This document shows, in pieces, positions 22,969 to 35,941 of a stretch of 64,000 nt of DNA. The DNA is taken from the NCBI GenBank assembly GCA_018350325.1, contig JAEVLN010000014.1, positions 124,001 to 188,000 on the forward strand. Direction: 5' to 3'. Every line of letters starts with the position of its first letter. Positions within the stretch are counted from its first letter, which is position 1. Both the position numbers and the translations under genes were made by a program. Under the pieces are notes generated by a model that did no database searches, was not told where the DNA came from, and saw only the letters and a list, made by a program, of their open reading frames with translations. The stretch comes from Globodera rostochiensis (Eukaryota; Nematoda; Chromadorea; Rhabditida; Heteroderidae).

Positions 22969-23876
22969 TCATTCGGCGCTGCCGAAGCGCAGCTCTGAAG
23001 CAATGCGGTCCGAGTCCTTCTGGCCCTAAAGGAGTTGCAAAAACATTAATTGCTCCTATCCCCTAAACATGCGAATGTTAACTGGAATCCAATAAATTGG
23101 GAGGAGAGGGGAAGTCCAGATTTTTTTGGTTTGAAAAAGGCCATATGTGAAGGGAGAAAGCGCAACTCAATAATGCCCAAACGTGGACTTTAGATTGGAT
23201 CGGAAGGGGTTCCGGAAGTAACACGAGTTACTCACAACCGGGATTCAGAAAAAGCGCGTCATCAATGAGTCTTATTTGTTAGTTCCTCCAGACTCTAAAA
23301 GCTTGAAACCTGTTTGGTCAGTTTGCGCCCGCCGGTGGCCGCGTCTTTCTCCACCCATTTGAGCTCTTCCAATGACTGCAACGTCTTGCGAATGACCGCG
23401 CCGGACGCCTTGGAGAAGTGGTTGGGCGCCACCCCGCGACGCTTGTTCCCGCCGTACACCTTGCGGAACGAGCCAACACCGAAAAATAGCAGAAATTTAA
23501 TTTTTCAAAAAAAATATCGTCTTAATTTCAAAAAATCGTTGCGCGTTGAAGAACTCAAATTTGGTTTGTTTTATGATTAAAATTCAATTTGTTCAAAATT
23601 GGCGTGTAAGACTGACAAGCAACCAAAAACTTGCTTTAAAATTTCAATTTTCTAAAAAAAACCTGTCGATGAGCGAATGTAAAGACGACGGGCCATGGAT
23701 GCCACACGCACGTAGTACCAGTCAGAGTTTATTGGCGCCAACTATTTGTTTTTGCCCAGCTTCACCAGGTCCACCCAGTCAGGCAACTTGATCTTGCCAC
23801 TCTTCTTCAGAAAGGTGGCAACCGACTGCACAATTTCATGCTGATCAACGTCCTTAACACTCGTTGGCTTGCCCAT
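22969..23876 (-). pseudogene. rps-19: Ribosomal protein S19 (eS19) pseudogene
   Basis: Exons 23663-23876, 23310-23479 and 22969-23025 on the minus strand total 441 bases, or 146 codons plus stop, the usual eS19 length. Recognisable blocks include [92 protein letters not shown] and DSDRIASEL. Two lesions are visible. TAG stands in frame where the family has Glu (KNK*LAP, near 23743). The acceptor of the second exon reads TTTTTCG instead of TTTTCAG (23480-23481). Introns are retained, so it is not a processed copy. It would be a small-subunit protein needed for 18S maturation if intact; a sequencing error cannot be excluded, but two hits argue for decay. Confidence 0.85.
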
Positions 23877-24546
23877 TAATCAGCCCAATTTTTGTAGTTG
23901 ATCAAAATAATAAAAGCAATTAAAATGCACTGATAAATAGGAATCTAGCAGAAAAAAACAATAAATTTTGGAAACCTTTCAGCGTAAAAACTTTTGACGG
24001 GTTGACTGAAAAACGTATGCTGCTTTTGTTGGTATTTTTGCTGGTTTATTCACATTTTCGGTCAACATAGGCATGGGAGTACGAATTCCTAGTCTTATAT
24101 TACAGAATTTCACACAGTTCTGATGAGTTTTGGCAATTTTTGTTATCCACACATTTTGGATTACCCAAAAGCAAGCGAAACTGCGGAATCTCGATCAGAT
24201 AATCCAATTTGTCTATTTAAAATAAAGCGTTCGTTTGTTCAACAAACAGAAAAGTGAAGTACGAATAGTCGTTCATTTTATGCATTTAAAAAAGCGCCAA
24301 TAACAATATACGGTGGCAATTAATGGCAAAGTGTTGTTTTTCTATTTTTTTCAATTGGCCACTTTTTGATATTTTTTCCAATCAAAACTTTTAGCTCAAC
24401 AATAGGTTCTTCAGCTCTCTTCGATAACCTTTGGCTTTTGTTTAAACCTCCCCTATGTTCCGGGCTTCAACCTAGGTATCCGCCTTCCTACGGCGGCTAA
24501 AAAATCATCAGCCAAAAGTAGAAAATTAATCGTTTTCGTGCTTTCA
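23877..24546. other. Intergenic region upstream of the VPS-like gene
   Basis: No gene or repeat of note; AT-rich and able to hold promoters of both neighbours, which diverge from it. Confidence 0.4.
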
Positions 24547-24556
24547 GAAAAACTAA
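24547..24556 (+). promoter_or_regulatory. Putative trans-splice acceptor of the VPS-like gene
   Basis: GCTTTCAG ends nine bases before the ATG at 24557, with no upstream exon seen. Confidence 0.5.
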
Positions 24557-26338
24557 ATGCCCTTTTTGGCAATAATTTATATTGGGGTTGTCATCGCCTT
24601 CCTATGGTGGCTGCCTCCACCGCCGCCACCACCGCCACCCGCCAACAACAACAACAACAATAACAATGACGCTGGTGGTGGTGGTGGAGGTGCTGGTGGT
24701 GGTGGTGGCGGTGGCGGCGGCGGCGGTGGCGATGGTGGTGGCACATTAGCGCAGTACAGAATTCAACGACAGGAAAATTTCGCCCACATGCAGGCCAATA
24801 CCAACGCGGAATTCGCTGCGGACTTTGACGCAGTAGATTTCAATTTTATTCAAATGAAATTTAATATTTGATAATAACGATTAATTTTTTTTAATGCTTA
24901 TGAATCATCCATTTAAAAATTTTAGAACATGCTACCGTTTCCGGGTGAGCACATCCATCAGCAACAGCATCATCAACCGAACTCACTCTTCGAACTCGTC
25001 TCCGTTTCTGCCGTTTTGCAAGTGAACGCAAAATAATAATAATTGGAGTTTTTCGATCAAAACTTTTGCAAAAACAATTTAAGATTGAAGAACAAATCGA
25101 AAACGGGCGAATGGACGAGGATGAATGTTGCGCAACACTTTTCCGGTTGAGGATGGCATAAAATTGGGACATGAAAAGGGAATCAACCTATTTTTAGGGT
25201 CAAAGAGTACTCGCAAATGGCCATGCTGTGTTATTTGGACGCCCGAATTTTTGATTTGGTACTTTTCCATCCATCCAATCCTTTCTTCGGTCTAAAGAAT
25301 TATTTCAGAGCTTTCCGTCGCTGCACAACAAACTGCTCGAGCTGTACGTGCACTTTATCCGCGAAAACATTGGGGATGAGCAACAACGGGAGGGAGGAGA
25401 ACATTTTGCTGCGGCGTTGGCGGACGAATGTCGCCAGAAATTGCGCCAGTTTCTGCTCTTTTCCGCCTATTTCACTGCCGAGACGGCGTCGGCTGCATTT
25501 GCTGGAGACGACAAATTCCGCACCAAAGCCATTTTGGCAGAAGCAAATGTATTCAAATTGCGTTTATTCGGGATGAACTCCAAAAAAGAGACACAAATAA
25601 TTATTTTAAGTTTCAGGAAAATAACGCGGTGGACTGTCTCCAGAGATTGATGGCCATCGTTGTCGGCACAAATGATGCCGGTGTTGATCAACTGGAGGAC
25701 GTCTTCTCCGCCGGCCAACGCCTCTGCACGCGCTATCCGAGCCCTGAAATGTTGACGACGATGCTGACGTTGCATTTGCGACTTTCGGGGTACAAAAATT
25801 CCGCAGAATAGAACGAATCGGACGAAAATTGGCTTGGCTAACGTACGACCCCTCCCCCTCCCCCCCCCCCCCCTTGGAGGGAAATATTTTAGTCCGACAG
25901 ACGAATTGGGTTTGAAACCTTTTTCTTAGCTCCAACCCGGCATTTCGTGCACATACCGCGCACATTTTGGCACTTTTGGACAGTGCCACCCTGTTTCGCA
26001 ATGTGCCGGACGATCTCCGTTTTTCCGCTTTCGTGCGCAGCTTTCTCCGTCGCCATGTCGCGCAGCGGACGAACGCCATGCAATGGGGCCAAATGCGTTG
26101 GTTTTTTTAAATTTTAGATTAATAAATGCCTAAACTCGACGATCCAAAAAATTTGAACACAGGTCACGAGTTGGCCGCCATTGAACAAAGCCGCGCGATG
26201 TACGATTTGGGCACAAAATCGACGGGCGCCAAATTTTGCGTGGACGAACAAGCAAAATGCGGCACTTGCGAGCGCCGACTGAAAGCCGACGACGAATTTG
26301 TGTGGCATCCGCTGAACGGCCAACTGACGCATTTGTGA
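24557..26338 (+). CDS. VPS39/TGFBRAP1-like endosomal tethering protein, remodelled
   Basis: Eight exons join in frame: 24557-24832, 24926-25021, 25084-25145, 25198-25258, 25309-25548, 25617-25789, 25930-26096 and 26163-26338, giving 416 residues. The N-terminus is a hydrophobic segment (FLAIIYIGVVIAFLWW), then runs of Pro, Asn and Gly. From about residue 140 the sequence fits the helical part of Vps39-family proteins (SLHNKLLELYVHFIRENIG; later FSAFVRSFLRRHVAQRTNAM). The end holds a zinc-ribbon start, CGTCERRLKADDEFVWHP, then LTHL and TGA. In the family this part recruits HOPS or CORVET subunits in endosome-lysosome fusion. The usual N-terminal CNH propeller is absent, so exon 1 may be captured or may belong to another gene. 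The last zinc ligand falls just after the stop. Confidence 0.6.
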
Positions 26339-26380
26339 TGCTTTGACACGAATAAAGTGTCCGCTGATTGACCAAATCTG

Positions 26381-26484
26381 ATCAAATCAAACTAGCAAAG
26401 AACAACAAATTGGACATATTAATTAATCAAATCAAACTAGCAAAGAACAACAAATTGGACATATTAATTAATCAAATCAAACTA
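26381..26484. repeat. 45-bp tandem repeat, about 2.3 copies
   Basis: ATCAAATCAAACTAGCAAAG and the following 25 bases repeat exactly at 26381 and 26426, with a third partial copy at 26471. It lies just 3' of the VPS-like gene, probably in its 3' flank. Confidence 0.9.
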
Positions 26485-26489
26485 TTATC

Positions 26490-28455
26490 TGTTTTTTTAT
26501 TTGAATCTCACTGCCATTGTGATTTGTGTTTTGAGGAGTTTGCATATGTGCCAATTAAAATTGATGTTTTTTTTGTGCTACTCTTCCTTTACTTGGGACA
26601 TTTTTGTTCGAAAGCTCAATGAGTTGAACCAATGTCGGGCACAAGCCAAGAACGTTTGAAATCTCCAAGAAAGTTACCCCGCCAAAACCCAGTCAGTGGA
26701 ATTTCTAAAAAGCCTCAAGAAACCTCATCAAACTCCAAAAAACCACAAATGAGGCTAAAACCTCAGATCTGGGAACCCTGGTTTTGCTGCTTTTGCGACA
26801 CATTTGTTTGCCATTTTTCTAACAATTAGAGGAGGAAAAAATGGTCGCATCAAATTCCATTTTTGAGATTTTGCCAAATCCTCTCCCCCCCCCCCCGCCA
26901 ATCGGCACTTTTTCTTTTGCGTTAGTTCCGGCACATTTTGTTTGCCCAAATATCAATTCTCGTTAAGTGAATGGACGGGGGGGGGATGGGATGAGGCGGA
27001 AGAAAATGGGTTGGATTGTGGCAGGAGTGAGCCAAGCGCAGCCATTCCGTACGAAGAAGAATGGCCCTAAGACGGAAATGGCGAGACGGTATGTAAATTG
27101 TGACAAAATGGGGGGGTCCCCCCCCCCTGCCCGCAAGGGCAAATTCCCGCACAAACCCTTCCAAACCGGGGAACGGGGATCCCCGTACGGGGATGGGCAA
27201 AATCCATTTTTAGGGGTGCATTTTTGAAAAAATGTAATTTTTTGGGGGACTTTTTTTTTAAAAATCGAAATTTCTTCTAATTAAAGTGCACCCCTAAGAA
27301 AAGGCTTTCTTATGGTAAATATCCACCCCAGAGATTTAATTTTTTTGCGCCCGTCGTCGCCCATTTCTGGGATTTGCAGAGTCGCAGTTTGCCTGGGCAA
27401 ATCGAGGAGTCGGTGGCCCATTAGTACGACTGCGTGTGAAGGAGGGCGGCAAATAACAACACTTGATCGGCTAATCATTGAGGCCATCCTGGCATATATT
27501 CGAATTAATTTCGTTAAATTTGGACAAGAATGACACCTTTGATTCTATGACTTATGTATGTACTATTCGCATGACTGTTTGGTTTTTAAAAATAAAATTG
27601 CAATTGCTTTTCTTGGTTTTAATTAAATTTATTGGGTTGAGTTTTAAAATGTCTCTTTAAAGTGTCTGGATTTTTTAATATGCTCAAATTCGGTAACTCG
27701 AGCCCGTTTTACTTATTTAACTCCTAAATTTAATAATTCCCGAAGCGCAGACGACTTGCTCCAATCGCTTAGCACTTGCTGGGCTGGGACCCATGCACGT
27801 TTTGTTCTCTACAACTCTGTAGAACATCAGTTTGCTCTAGAAGCAAAACCCTGGTCTAAAATGCCAAAAATTGCTGGGTGATTTTTGTCCCTAACATTTT
27901 TTAGTTTGACCGCAGCGCTTAGCAATGTTTTACATTGTTGTAGAGCTTATTAAGCTGCATCGAATGCTGTTTAGATTGTTTAGAAATTTTTTGAAATTTT
28001 TGAGCTAGCCCCCTCAAAGCTTTTTCGGTTTTTTGTCACTAACTTTTTTTGGATCAAGTTTCAGTAATTCCAACGACTCGGCAAATTGGCCACTCAATTC
28101 TAAAATGGGGAAAATTATTTTTACTAACATACAAACATTCACAATTAAAATTGTCGTCTCAAATTTGTCGTTTGTCGTCTGTAATTTATCGTTGCCGTTT
28201 GTCGTTCGTAATTGTGATTAGCCCCAGGCTGGGATTCGACGGGGGGGGGGGGGTTCGGACGAGGGATCTGAATGCCCTATTTTTAAGGCAAATGCCATCA
28301 TTTTGGAAATTTTCCATAATTTTAAACTTTGTGAAAATTTCTTATTTTTTGAGAAAAAAAAGAGGATTTCCCGAAAATTGTGCTCATTGCTTCGTACAAT
28401 TTGAAGTTTTTTGGTTGCAAATCCCTTAACAAATTGAGTCAAAAATTCAAAATTT
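26490..28455. other. Intergenic DNA with C/G tracts and one possible coding relic
   Basis: No firm gene. C and G runs stand at about 26885, 26980, 27110 and 28240. On the plus strand 27300-27424 reads SYGKYPPQRFNFFAPVVAHF, continues WDLQSRSLPGQIEESVAH and stops at TAG. This looks like a coding relic but has no partner exon. Confidence 0.3.
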
Positions 28456-28490
28456 TCTCGTCGGCGCCTATCGGCACCGCCGACCCCTCC
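28456..28490 (-). repeat. Shared GC hairpin module, minus orientation
   Basis: TCGGCGCCTATCGGCACCGCCGA is the complement-side version of the hairpin found inside several MITEs, flanked by TTGAGTCAAAAATTC on its left as expected. Confidence 0.75.
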
Positions 28491-28499
28491 CCCAAAAGT

Positions 28500-30170
28500 G
28501 AAGCAGAATTCTCAAAAAAAAATTTGATTTTTTGAAAATTCCTCAAAAATGCCATATTTTTGACCTCTCGATGTCATAAAAATGCATATTTTTGGAGCCG
28601 GTTGCCATATTTTATCGAAGGTGATCTGAGATCCCCGTTTCGGGCCTGAAGCGAAATTGGCTTTTAGCGCGCACATTAATTAACGATTGCATTTTTACTA
28701 TTTTTATTAAATTGTTTTTTAATGCCAAAAATGCTTCAATCATCTTTCCTTCCGTTTTTAACAATTTTTTAAACTACTTAAACGTTATATTTTTAATGAA
28801 TATAAATTTGAGAAAACATTATATTATCTCTCAAAAGCTTTGAAATTAATTTAAATACACATTTTTTCTCATTATTTCGCTTTTAATATTCCATGCAATT
28901 CAAAGTCGCAGGCTTTTAGGGGTGGTACATTTTGCTAATTTTGTAACGTTCCATTTTTTCTGCCGGCCGCTAATTTCTTCCGCTGGAACACAGCAAAAAC
29001 ATTATCAAATCGACGCACCACCACCACAACAGCACAACAACACGTACACACATTGACTGAGCAGCACAGCTTTTCCTCCTCACATGGCCCGTAAAAATGT
29101 GTCCGTCCAGCCAACCCAACGAAACGAATTAGACGAAGAATTTGGGCGACCATTTTTTTTTCGCGCGCGCGGTTTGTTCGTCTCCATACCCCCCATCTAC
29201 ACATATATGGTCTGTCCGTCGTTGAACCACCCACCAACCCCCCGACGTCAATGAGTAATGGAGTAATAATGTAATTTTGATGTTTGCTGCTGCAGTTGTT
29301 CAACAACGACGGGTTGGGAGGGGGGGGGGGCGGGTTGTTACAAAAATGATTGGGGGTCCGGGGTCCGGGGCCACGTACTCTCCGAATTGGGGGGCCTCCA
29401 ATACCCAAAACAATGGATTTTACACAACCACCAGCAGTTTGTGGCCCCGACGGGGGTGGCCTAGGCCCCGTCGTCTCTGACCCTGTTAATTATTTGGCCA
29501 TTGTGTCACGACGGAATGAGGTTGGCCGGAAAGCGTCGGCCTCGTCATGTCGCGCGGGTCTCGTTTTCCTAACCATCAATCATCTGCTTGCTCTGAGGAG
29601 TTCAAGAAGTTGACCCATTTTTTAGACGACCGATCCAGAAAAAGTTTTGTTCGGGTCCCGTCTTTGGCTGGTCTGCATTTAAGAATTGATAGAAGATTCA
29701 TTTTAATATTCTGATCCCAACCCGTTTGGTCCTGAATGATTGTATTTATGGAAGGATCCTTTTTTAATTATTTTGATCTTAACCCGAGCTATTAAAAGTG
29801 ATCAATTCTGTCTTTAATGGGTTGGTCTTGTGAAGTGATTAGACTCTTTTTTATGTTTTGATCCTGATTTGATTGTATTTAAGAAATGATCAGACTAGCA
29901 TTTCTTTTACAAATTGGACACAATTTTCTGAGCTCACAAGCTTTCTATCTCCAGTCTTTTAAATTATAGTTTTATACAGAGAAAATTAATTATTTTTATA
30001 AATTTTCAAATAGTGGCGGGCCATAATTGCTTTTGTTTGACGCGCATTTTGCGTCCACAAGCGCACGCGCATCGGCTGCAATTAGAGGAGGCGACAAATT
30101 TATATTTTATTTCCAAATATTTATCATTTCATTTAGTAAAGGAATTAATTTGATTTCCTTTTTTTTAAAT
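28500..30170. other. Intergenic DNA upstream of the tyrosinase cluster
   Basis: No supported gene. A short plus-strand frame at 29084 (MARKNVSVQPTQRNELDEEF) lacks further support. A G-rich patch spans 29318-29475. From 29600 to 29930 there are diverged TGATCTTAACCCG-like repeats. Confidence 0.35.
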
Positions 30171-30191
30171 TTTCAATTGAGGTCCTTGAAA

Positions 30192-33100
30192 ATGAGAAAA
30201 ATTGAGCAACTATTTTTATCATTTTCAATATTTGCCAAAATTTTTGCGATTGCATTTGGCCAAGAGAATTGTGCAGAAGCGCCAAACGCGGCCTTGCAAA
30301 AAGTTTGTGAACAACTGTATCGGTGGGACAAAAAAGCGAGGGTAAATTTATATTATTTTTATTTTTTAAACATTTTCATATTTTTAGGAAGCGCCGCCGG
30401 TGGAAGAATCCATTGTGCTACCGCCAGCAATTCCTGGACTTGAAAGTGTGAACAAACATTAAGCAAATAAATGATTAATATGCATATTTATTTATAAAAA
30501 TTAATTTATTAATAATATTAATTAAAAGAAACGATTTTTGATATAATTTAGCGCCACTTTTTGCTGCTGAATTGGCCCCAATTGCGACAACGCCTTACCA
30601 ATGCATGGATTTGGGCTGTCTTTGCTCGTATATGGGCGGTAATAAATTTGTTTAAATCAAATTTAATTAAGGCCATAAATTGAAAAAAAAATGATTGCCG
30701 ACATTATTTGGATTGGAAAGAAATTTTAAATTTTAAAATAAAATATTTCTTTTTAAAATAATTTTGTACAGGCAGCGGCCAACAGGGCTCAAATGCTTGT
30801 CGTCTGCCAAACGGGCGGCCCTTAAACAAGGCACTCCGACGAGAATATCGAATGCTCAGTGATGAGGAACGGGCGCGATTTGTAAAATTTTAATTTTTTA
30901 ATTAAAATTGGTTATTAATGTTTTAAAATTAAAGTTTATTTAAAATTAATCCATAAATAAAATTGGAGAAATCGAATTTTATGGATCACTAGAGATTTCG
31001 ATCGACTCGAAAAGTCTCGATCAAAAAACACCAAGATTTCGATTTGAAATTCTTGAAAAATCCCGTTTTAAAACCGAGAATTTCTTTTGTTCGATCTTTA
31101 ATTATAAAATGGGTTTAATTACGAAATATTAAATTGTGCAGCATTCCGCACTGTTGGCCATCAAACAAAGCGGCGAATACGATCGCATGGCCGCATTGCA
31201 TGCCCAATTCGCAACGTCCGGCAGTGCGCATTCCGGGCCCGGATTTTTGCCATGGCATCGCGAATTTACTAAAAGGTACATTTTAAGCAACAATTTCAAA
31301 ATTTAAGCAAAAAAACATAATATTTTAAATAAATATTAATTAATTAATTTTTCTCCCATTTAACAACATTTTTCTTTTATATTATATTTTGAATAGTTTA
31401 TAAAAATGCTTTAAAATATTATTTAATATTAAAAATTGTAGAGTTGAAATTGCACTTCGTCAAGTCGACCCGACAGTGGCAATTCCGTACTGGGATTCCA
31501 CCTTGGAATCGGCACTTCCAACGCCAAGCGATTCGCATTTGTTCACGGCTGAAGTAAACATTAAAAAAAATTTATATTTGTTTAAATACATAAATTTATT
31601 TTTTATTTTAATATAGGTTAAATAAAATAAATATAAATAAAAAGAGTAACAAAAAAGTGTTTATTTTGTTAGTTTATGGGGACAACCGACAGCTCTGGGA
31701 ATTTGATCACAGGCGATTTTGCCGGTTGGAGAACATTGGATGTGCGTATAATTTTAATTTTATTAACAAAATCATTTAATTAGTTATTAAAAATTAAAGT
31801 GTTTTTAATCGATAATTAATTAATTATTTTTCAGGGCCGACCTAATGTGATGAGAAGTGTCGGCACAGATGGGACTGCTTTCAGAGAACAGGAGTGAGCA
31901 AATTGAATAATGAATAATACTTATTATTTAAATCGGAAATTTTTAATTATTGTAATTAAATGATTAAAAACATTAAATTAATTGTGCCCCCAGCCTCCAA
32001 TGGTTCCTGGACCAAAATTCCATCGAAATGATCCTTGGCTTCACTGCACCCAGACAGGTTAAAAATAAACCTATTTTGTTTGAATTGTTTATAAATTTAG
32101 GGATGCCAAGATCGGTCCAGCTGGAATTTGATGGAGGTGGGCAAGATTTATTTAAAAAACAGATATAGATAGCTATGTATATTGTAATAATTTAATCATT
32201 AAATTTTGTTTCTAACTGCAATTTGAAGTGGCATTTTAAGTGAACAATTTAAATTGAATTGTCTAACAAATTTATATTAATTTTTTTTTTGCCATTTTCG
32301 TGTGTTCCCCTATTTTAGGCATTTTTCCGAAAATTTCTTCAAGAAAAATGCAACAAAAACGAAATGTACGCTTAAAAATTTCTTACCCAAAAATGGACCA
32401 CAAAAAATAATTTTTCTTGGACCAAAAAGTGCATTCCTAAATTTGTGTTAGAGAAACTTTTAACGCATAAATTGACTGGATTCGGTCAGTTAGCACATTT
32501 TAGTCCTTATTTTGCCACTTTTTTGGGGGGTTGAGCCTCTATTTGGGGGGATTTTTAGTCGCTAAAAATCCAAGCTCTATTAATTAACTTTTAATTAATT
32601 AATGATTTGATGGAAAGGTCCATAAACAAATAAATGTTTACAGTATACCCACGGCAATGTTCACGTGTTTATCGGAGGCGATATGACTGATCAGTCCACG
32701 TCAGCAAATGATCCAATTTTCTTCATTCACCATTCTTTTGTCGATTTGGTCATTTTTTTTAAATAAAATAAAATAAAATATTTACATTAAATTTATTTAT
32801 GTTTGGGCGTGCAGATATGGGAAACGTGGCGCCAAACCAAACAGACGCGGAGTGATCGTGAAACAATTTATCCGTTGGATATGCAGGCAAATTTAATTTG
32901 TTTTTTTATTATTTAAAATTGTTGGATATATAAAAATAATTTAATATTTGTAAATTTGCCTTTTAGAAACAATTTTAAAATATTTAACCTGTCTTTAATA
33001 CAGCTATGTTCTGCACCACAACATTTTGGCTCTGGCTTAATGAGGCCATTTCAGGCATTTTATTTTTAATTTAGTTGGCACCTTGACGTCTGGGGTTGAA

Positions 33101-35941
33101 AATTGCAGGGTCGGGGGTTTTTCGGGGGTGGGACTGCCGGGGTCGTGGTCGGGGTTACCCAAATCGGTCGGGGTTGGGGTTAGAAATGTCGGGTCGGGGT
33201 CGGGGAAATTCCCGAAAAACGGCCTAAATTGCGGGGTCGGGGTGCCAACCCTAAATTTAAATGTTGAATTAAATATTTATTAAAATTTTCTTAAGCCATG
33301 GCGGAACACGGATGGCTTAAACAATAAATACACGGACAATTTGTATGAGTACGCGCCAAGGCCGTCGTGCCGGGACGGGTCAAATTGTGGATCAAAGTTA
33401 ATATTTTAAACAAATTAGCGTAATATAATTTAATGTAATAATTAATTATTAGGGAATTTTATTTTAATTTAAGGTATTTGTTTTGTGATCGTTCCCACGG
33501 CAATTCGCGTTGTGCAGCCAAAGTTCGGCAGGGCGGCAATTGTTTGGGATTTTCAAATGGTATTTATCTCATTAAATTTAAATGTTTTTTAAAAAATTAT
33601 GCAAAAATATTAAAATTTGACAAAAAAAATATGACACTATTCAGGCGAAGATGTATGTCTGAACGGACAATGTCAGGGTGGACGATGTGTACAAACAAAT
33701 AGAGTATTTAAATGATTTACCTAATTAATAATTTAGTACTATTAATTTGATTGATTTTAGAATTTAATTATATAATTAATTTAATTATGTTTTTGAATTT
33801 TAATTAAAATTTATTTTATTAGCCTTCGCCTTCGCCTTCACCTCCGCCTCCGGTAGCTGTTCAAACTCAAACTGTGCCTGCTCGGCCTAGGCCAACAACG
33901 CAAGTAAATTCTGATCAATGATTATAAAAATTGTTTATATTTGTAATTTAAATAATATATTAAGATTTCTTGCTTCAATGAGCATGAATGCTGTGAAGTC
34001 TGGTCACGTAAAGGTGAATGCCAACGAAATCCGACCTATATGAATGCGTGGTGCAAGGCCAGCTGCAGGCAGGTGGCATTTATATTAATTTTTAATTTTT
34101 AATAAAACGTTTTAAGCATTTTTAATAATTTAAAATAATAAATATTATTTCTTCCAAATTTATATAAATATGTTTAAATGTTTTGTGTAATTGAAAGGAA
34201 AATTTTAATTAATTTGTTTTTAAATTTTTATCAAAATTAAATCATTTAAGTGTCGCGTTGACTACGATATGTTCATCGGTAAGGAATGTGTTTATTTTAC
34301 ATATTTTTAACTTTGTCTGATCACTCTGATCAGAATGCAACGATCGCCACGTGAACTGTGCCCAGTGGGCAAAGAGAGGCGAATGCACACGGAATCGATT
34401 TTGGATGGTTTAAAATTAATTTAAAATTAAATTTTAACACAAAAAAATCAAAATTTAAGGCAGAAAATTGTCGTCAATCGTGTGACAAGTGCCAAGTGAC
34501 AAGAGCACAAGTGTGTAGCGGTGGCAGCGAAAGTCGAACCAATCAGCGTATTATTATTATTATTAATTAATCATTTTTGATTTAGAAAAATTAATAATCA
34601 AATAAATTCAGACCGAATTACTGCGCCAACACCTCGCAAATCGCGATGTTCATCAACTGGATGCTTTAACGAAAACATTTGCTGTCAGGTCAACAAAAGT
34701 TTTTTAAAATTAAAAATATATAATTATATATTTACCTAATCATTTTTTATTTTTGAGAACGCTTTTTCTTTTTGCGTGAATTATTAATTTCTCTAATTTA
34801 GAAATCCGAATTTTACAATTTGAAATACGTTTAATTTAGTTTTGGGGTTTGATGGGCGAATGCCGCAAAAATTCGGCATGGATGACCTGCAATTGTCGCG
34901 TCAGTTGTGGCGCTTGCATTCCACAAGGCTACGATTTTGGATGTAAATTTGTTATATATTATTATATTAAAATATATTTTTAAAAAATAATTAATAAATA
35001 GCCTGCTCCGATTACCATCCGGAATGCCGTCAATGGGCCATCAGAGGCGAATGCCGACGCAACGCGTGGATGTTGGAGAATTGTAAGCGAAGTTGCGAGA
35101 GTTGTGTCAGCTTCAGGGAGCTCAGACAGGTTGGGGGGGGGGAGTGCCAAAAAAATTTAAATATTTTATTTTAATACTTCAATTTCAAAATTTTTGGACC
35201 AGAAAATTGCACAAATTTGGGAGGACTTTTTTTCTAATGTCGAAACAAACCGGTATTCGAAATTCGTGAAGTAAAAGTAGTGTCAAAGGCTTGTTTATTA
35301 AAAGCATTCGTGTCTAAGAATTTTAGCTGTTCGGGATTTCAAAAACGAAATTTATGCTTAAAATTTAGGAAAGTGTTCTCGGATGTCTAAAAAAGGAATT
35401 TCAGTCTTCACTTAAAATTAATTTTTAAAGATTTGCCGCGGTCGACGTGCCGGCGGCCCAGTCAAACGCCGTCGTGCACGGACATTTGGCAAATTTTATT
35501 ATGACGACGGGTCCGTCCACGCAGAACAATTCGAAGATGCTGGAGCACTGCGTTTCGACACGAAAACATCAACATCATCACCAACAAGTTCAATGTTACT
35601 CCGTCATGTGCGCAATGTTCAAACGAAAGTGACGCCAAATGGGACGGCGGGTAAAAAAACATTTTGAATAGAAATTAATCTATTTAATATTTTTGGATTA
35701 AATTTTAAACTATTTGAAAAAATTTATAATGATTAACAATTATAAATATTGGTGTTTTAGTTAAAAATTAAAAAAGGAATCATTCTTAGTCAAATAAATA
35801 AGCATTTAGTTTTGTTTTTAATTTATGTTAAATACTTGGTTTTAAATTCATTTGATAATTAATTAAATTGTATATACAAATTACCAAAATTTTATTATTT
35901 TAGAGAAAATCGGGCCGCCCTCACATATGCGAACGATGTAA
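30192..35941 (+). CDS. Secreted tyrosinase with four ShKT domains (copy 1)
   Basis: Twenty-six exons join in frame to 765 residues: 30192-30341, 30388-30445, 30552-30638, 30772-30881, 31142-31275, 31442-31553, 31673-31741, 31835-31893, 31994-32057, 32101-32136, 32644-32748, 32815-32886, 33004-33054, 33296-33396, 33474-33559, 33645-33703, 33823-33903, 33965-34072, 34251-34278, 34334-34407, 34460-34547, 34612-34688, 34840-34942, 35002-35129, 35431-35650, 35904-35941. A signal peptide is followed by [20 protein letters not shown]. CuA His are in [21 protein letters not shown]; CuB His in YTHGNVH and [10 protein letters not shown] Cys-rich module, a Pro-rich linker ([10 protein letters not shown]) and ShKT domains with NEHECC, DRHVNC, NENICC and DYHPEC starts follow. 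Introns after exons 12 and 13 use GC donors. The family oxidises phenols with two coppers; secretion for cuticle or eggshell tanning is inferred. An acceptor 10 bases upstream of ATG supports the start. Confidence 0.92.
33072..33253. mobile_element. GGGGTCGGGG-type repeat in a tyrosinase intron
   Basis: Inside the intron before exon 14 of the first tyrosinase. The right end reads GGTGCCAACCCTA and the left end TAGTTGGCACC, so the termini are complementary with one gap. The interior is iterated GGGGTCGGGG. No clean 8-bp duplication is seen. Related sequence lies at 21350-21475 and at 59783-60450. Confidence 0.5.

Noticed and set aside
29084..29252. 56-codon plus-strand frame beginning MARKNVSVQP
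   Set aside because: No acceptor close to the ATG, a poly-Phe run and a Pro-rich end from low-complexity DNA; unsupported.
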